Positions 19,654-22,098 of a stretch of 22,098 nt of DNA are shown one piece after another; positions within the stretch are counted from its first letter, which is position 1, and each line of letters opens with the position of its first letter. The notes under the pieces are model-generated. The model was not told the DNA's origin, did no database searches, and saw only the letters and a program-made list of their open reading frames with translations. The DNA is taken from positions 1-22,098 of the forward strand of contig BDIP01000135.1 of assembly GCA_003568945.1 (NCBI GenBank), written 5' to 3'. The position numbers and the translations under genes were made by a program. The stretch is from Kipferlia bialata. Taxonomy: Eukaryota; Fornicata.

Positions 19654-21427
19654 CTATACCGTATAGTACCTCACAACCAATGCTGGCTGGAATACACCAT
19701 CGACAAATGGCACAGAAGGTGTCTTGGCCATCTCACCACTGATGGTGTCATAGAGGTAGGTCTCCTGGCCGCAATTTGTGCACATACTAGGGGTTAGAGA
19801 TGTATGCTTTCTGTGCATCTGTGTAAAATGAGAACCACGGTGTTTATAGTTGTAAGAGAATGCAAGACCTAGATATGGCCAAGAAGCTACAACTTAACCC
19901 TATATGTAATGTCCATATGTTTACAATACTGTCCATACTCAATACTGGTATTCAAAATTGTGATCATTACCTAGATATGGCCAAGAACTGCCCAACAAGA
20001 TGTCGTATATACACTCTATGTGTTTGTGCATAGTATATTGAGTGAGTGAGACAGTGTCTCCATAGTATTGTGTAAGAGGATTCTATACCTCGAGATGGCC
20101 AAGAACTGCCCCACAGGCACTGTTGTGAGACTCATCCGAATGGAGTAGGGCACCACTCGTTGTGCTGATACAGTCCAGCCAGTGGTGTCGTCAAAGCACA
20201 CGACGGAGCCTGAGTCAGACATGGAATATAGTACTACTATATTCCATACTATATTATATGGTAGTCAATACTTCCTGTAACTTACAGGATGCAAGTTATA
20301 TATCACTGTATACATTTGAGGCAATACTTGGAGTGAGGTAACCTGACTCATCCACCCCATATGCTCTCTCCCTAATCACAGCAAGAGAGAGACAGTACAT
20401 GCTATCAAGGGCAGGGGTGGGGATGTCCAGGCGGATCCACGGTGTCTGAGCACTCTCAGACTCTCTCCATATAGGCGTCTCTGGATCATACACCCATGTC
20501 TGTGGGGCCATGACCACCTCCTCACCCCTTGTATCAGATATCACAACATAGCACATCCCCTTGAGTGTGAAGTAGTATGTCTCTCTCACTGGCTTGTCCT
20601 GGATCAGGTTGGGATAGGGCCGTACGGGTGGATACACACTAGTATTAGGGGCTGGCTCTGGATATACAGTGTCCCAGTGGGGTACGTGTCCGAGAGGTGT
20701 GTACTCTAGGCTACCCATGTCAAGTGAGGCAAAGTGCTCTTCACCATAGAGGTAGAGAGTGCCATTCACATAGAAGGTACACTTCGGGTTGATTATGGTT
20801 GTTCCGGGTGGCGTGTTAGGGGTTAGGTGTACTACGGGTCCCAGGGTGTTGTGTGTGACTGAGCCATCCTCTAACAGTCTGTGCACACAGAGACTCTGCT
20901 GTGACACCAAGAGGCTCTGAGATGTCAGGTCAGTCAGCACCTGGAAGTAGTGAGATTGGATCGATAAGCTCCTATTAGACTCATGTATTCAGATGTCAGA
21001 TTGTCTCTCTGAAACATTATCTCTTTTGTGCATCATAGTATTGAAAGAGAGCGATTACATCGAACCTGGCTATTATGCCCAGCATTTGTCTCGTATCTGA
21101 CACAAACTGGAGTCTTGGTGGTTGTGTAGTGTCTAGTGGTGAGAGCTGTTGGCGGTGAATGTGTGATTGCACAACATACAGGCTGAATCGGACTCTGATT
21201 GAGATGACTGTCTGATCACATCAATGATATGATGAATAAAATATGGGTTGGACTCTATGAATCTGTATATCATATGAATCTAGCCTATACATGCCACCCA
21301 CCTGTCGACCAACGGATGGAGGAGGCTTGGCATCAGTGTGTCCCTCTCGCCTTGTCTCTCTCTCTGTAGTAACCAGTGTTCTATAATGGCTTAGAGAAGG
21401 AAACAAGTCTGACTTGTAGTAGAAGGG
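19654..21427 (-). CDS. Kelch-type beta-propeller protein, 5' end unresolved
   Basis: Exons, 5' to 3': up to 21427-21302, 21145-21059, 20940-20328, 20209-20089, 19786-19654 (TAG at 19656-19654), joined in phase. The N-terminal part is charged and Pro-rich (GHTDAKPPPSVGRQ, then LQFVSDTRQMLGIIARFD). The large exon and the next two carry clear kelch-like units: TFYVNGTLYLYGEEHFASLD, GMCYVVISDTRGEEVV...WVYDPETPIW, RAYGVDESGYL joined to VVCFDDTTGWTV, and CGQETYLYDTISGEMAK. Acceptors follow the local rule (CTGACTCAG at 20210, CTAACCCCTAG at 19787). I chose donor GTATTG after 20328 because it restores phase. An in-frame TGA at 21430-21428 limits the first visible exon. No convincing start codon is seen, so further exons may lie to the right. 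The intron 20088-19787 is unusually long (302 nt) because of duplicated exon ends. The function is probably protein-protein interaction. Confidence 0.75.
19868..20089 (-). repeat. Three tandem copies of an exon end plus splice donor
   Basis: The string at the 3' end of exon 20209-20089 (TTCTTGGCCAT-ATCTAG or -CTCGAG, then GT) recurs inside the following intron with ends at about 19970 and 19868, spacings 118 and 102 nt. Each copy preserves an AG|GT junction, giving two decoy 5' splice sites downstream of the true one. Confidence 0.8.
20222..20246. repeat. Perfect 12-bp-arm palindrome in kelch intron
   Basis: TGGAATATAGTA, one base, TACTATATTCCA. It lies in the intron 20327-20210, directly upstream (minus sense) of the CTGACTCAG acceptor. 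Confidence 0.85.
20274..20288. repeat. Perfect 7-bp-arm palindrome in the same intron
   Basis: CCTGTAA, one base, TTACAGG. This is the second single-base-centre palindrome in a 118-nt intron. Confidence 0.8.
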
Positions 21428-21924
21428 TCAATCCACACATGACTGCTGTGTGGTTCCTACTGTACACAGGGCCACACAATGGTCAACAGCGAATGAACAA
21501 GTCTACAGTGTCAACTTGAAGCCATCAAGCGTCAGACGAGATTCATCGTGACAAGTGTGTATCAAGAAGTCAATATATCCAATGACCTGAACATACTGTT
21601 CAGGAGTTCCTTTCTACCCTACCAGACCTGGTCATCTCACTCCCCTGGTTAAGGTCCACATAGAAGGTATGGGTGTGGAGGAGTAAGTAATTATTTGTTT
21701 TTGTATGTATTTGCCCTCTGCGTGGATGGTAATGTATCACTGGAGTGTCATATGACTGACGCCGTTTGTGAGGTATCTATCTTGAACACTGCCCCCCCCC
21801 CCCCTCGGAAGATACCATTAAAGCGGTAGTATGATATGAGCCCAGCTCCCATTGATTCATCCTCTCTCCCTATTTCTATCCCTCCCCCTATTAGTCTTTC
21901 ACTCTGAGTGTGAGAGACATAGGA
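21428..21924. other. Unassigned region upstream of the minus-strand kelch gene
   Basis: About 500 nt with no supported exon. It may hold the promoter or 5' exons of the kelch gene. Short open stretches with kelch flavour occur on the minus strand (HTFYVDLNQGSEM near 21690-21640), but no matching splice sites were found. There is an inverted repeat at 21586-21604 (CCTGAACA-tac-TGTTCAGG) and a 13-C run at 21792-21804. Confidence 0.4.
21792..21804. repeat. 13-C homopolymer
   Basis: A C run in the unassigned right part of the window; it has no visible role. Confidence 0.8.
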
Positions 21925-22046
21925 TCAGGTTTCCTTCCTCCTGTACATGAGATAGACCCTGTCATTTGCACTAATAGACACGGAGTATATATATTGCGAC
22001 AGTACATCTCTCTCTCTCTGTACCTCACATGATTTCTCTCTCTAAT
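21925..22046 (-). CDS. Possible 3' terminal exon of another kelch-like gene, partial
   Basis: A minus-strand open stretch of about 40 codons runs from the terminal poly-C tract to TGA at 21927-21925. Its end, SVSISANDRVYLMYRRKET, has the beta-strand pattern of a kelch blade. There is no confirmed acceptor. The purine-repeat start (GAGAGA) is low complexity. It could equally be a 5' exon region of the kelch gene to its left or chance. Confidence 0.28.
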
Positions 22047-22047
22047 C

Positions 22048-22048
<1 letters not shown>

Positions 22049-22089
<41 letters not shown>
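22049..22089. repeat. 41-C homopolymer at the window end
   Basis: The longest homopolymer of the window, followed by only nine more bases (T and C). Its location suggests a contig end where assembly stopped in unresolvable C-rich sequence. Confidence 0.9.
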
Positions 22090-22092
<3 letters not shown>

Positions 22093-22098
22093 TCCCCC

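Noticed and set aside
1-22098. Virus-like elements, retroelements or DNA transposons
   Set aside because: No reverse transcriptase, integrase, capsid or transposase motifs and no terminal repeats were seen; the polymerase is a cellular theta enzyme.

Overview
This looks like nuclear DNA from an intron-dense, deeply branching protist, most likely a fornicate metamonad close to Kipferlia. The evidence is three-fold. Genes are broken by dozens of introns of about 50-110 nt. Most introns end in a compact element of the form YTNAC-(C-rich)-CAG, where branch point and 3' splice site are nearly fused, as known from Giardia and Trichomonas. Kelch-type beta-propeller genes occur next to one another. 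The genus is inference from memory of such genomes; the splicing pattern and gene content are read directly.

Layout. (1) 134-10424, plus strand: 3' part of a DNA polymerase theta gene (POLQ), with 40 exons that join in frame to 2513 codons. It holds the C-terminal half of the superfamily-2 helicase, a long disordered acidic/basic linker (3907-6491), an exonuclease-like region and a family-A polymerase. The helicase N-terminus (Walker A, DEAH box) lies left of the window. (2) 15213-10617, minus strand: a large unrecognised gene of about 19 exons (about 1040 codons), probably a membrane protein; it converges on POLQ with 192 nt between stop codons. (3) 15685-16575, plus strand: start of a proline-rich C2H2-like zinc-finger gene, divergent from gene 2, whose model fails across a 31-C/21-C homopolymer block. 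(4) 16800-17160: tandem repeats carrying copies of a first exon. (5) 17164-18897, plus strand: a five-exon kelch-like gene. (6) 18898-19653: convergent spacer with a duplicated gene end. (7) 21427-19654, minus strand: a second kelch gene, convergent with gene 5. (8) 21428-22098: mostly unassigned, ending in a 41-C run.

The genes do not form one pathway. POLQ drives theta-mediated (microhomology) end joining. The kelch proteins are probable scaffolds or interaction modules. The most striking feature outside the genes is recurrent short duplication of exon edges (first exons, exon ends with their splice donor, a terminal exon with its stop) inside introns and spacers of the right half, together with near-perfect palindromes that have 1-nt centres and very long C tracts. 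No rRNA, tRNA, CRISPR array, virus-like element or transposon was recognised.
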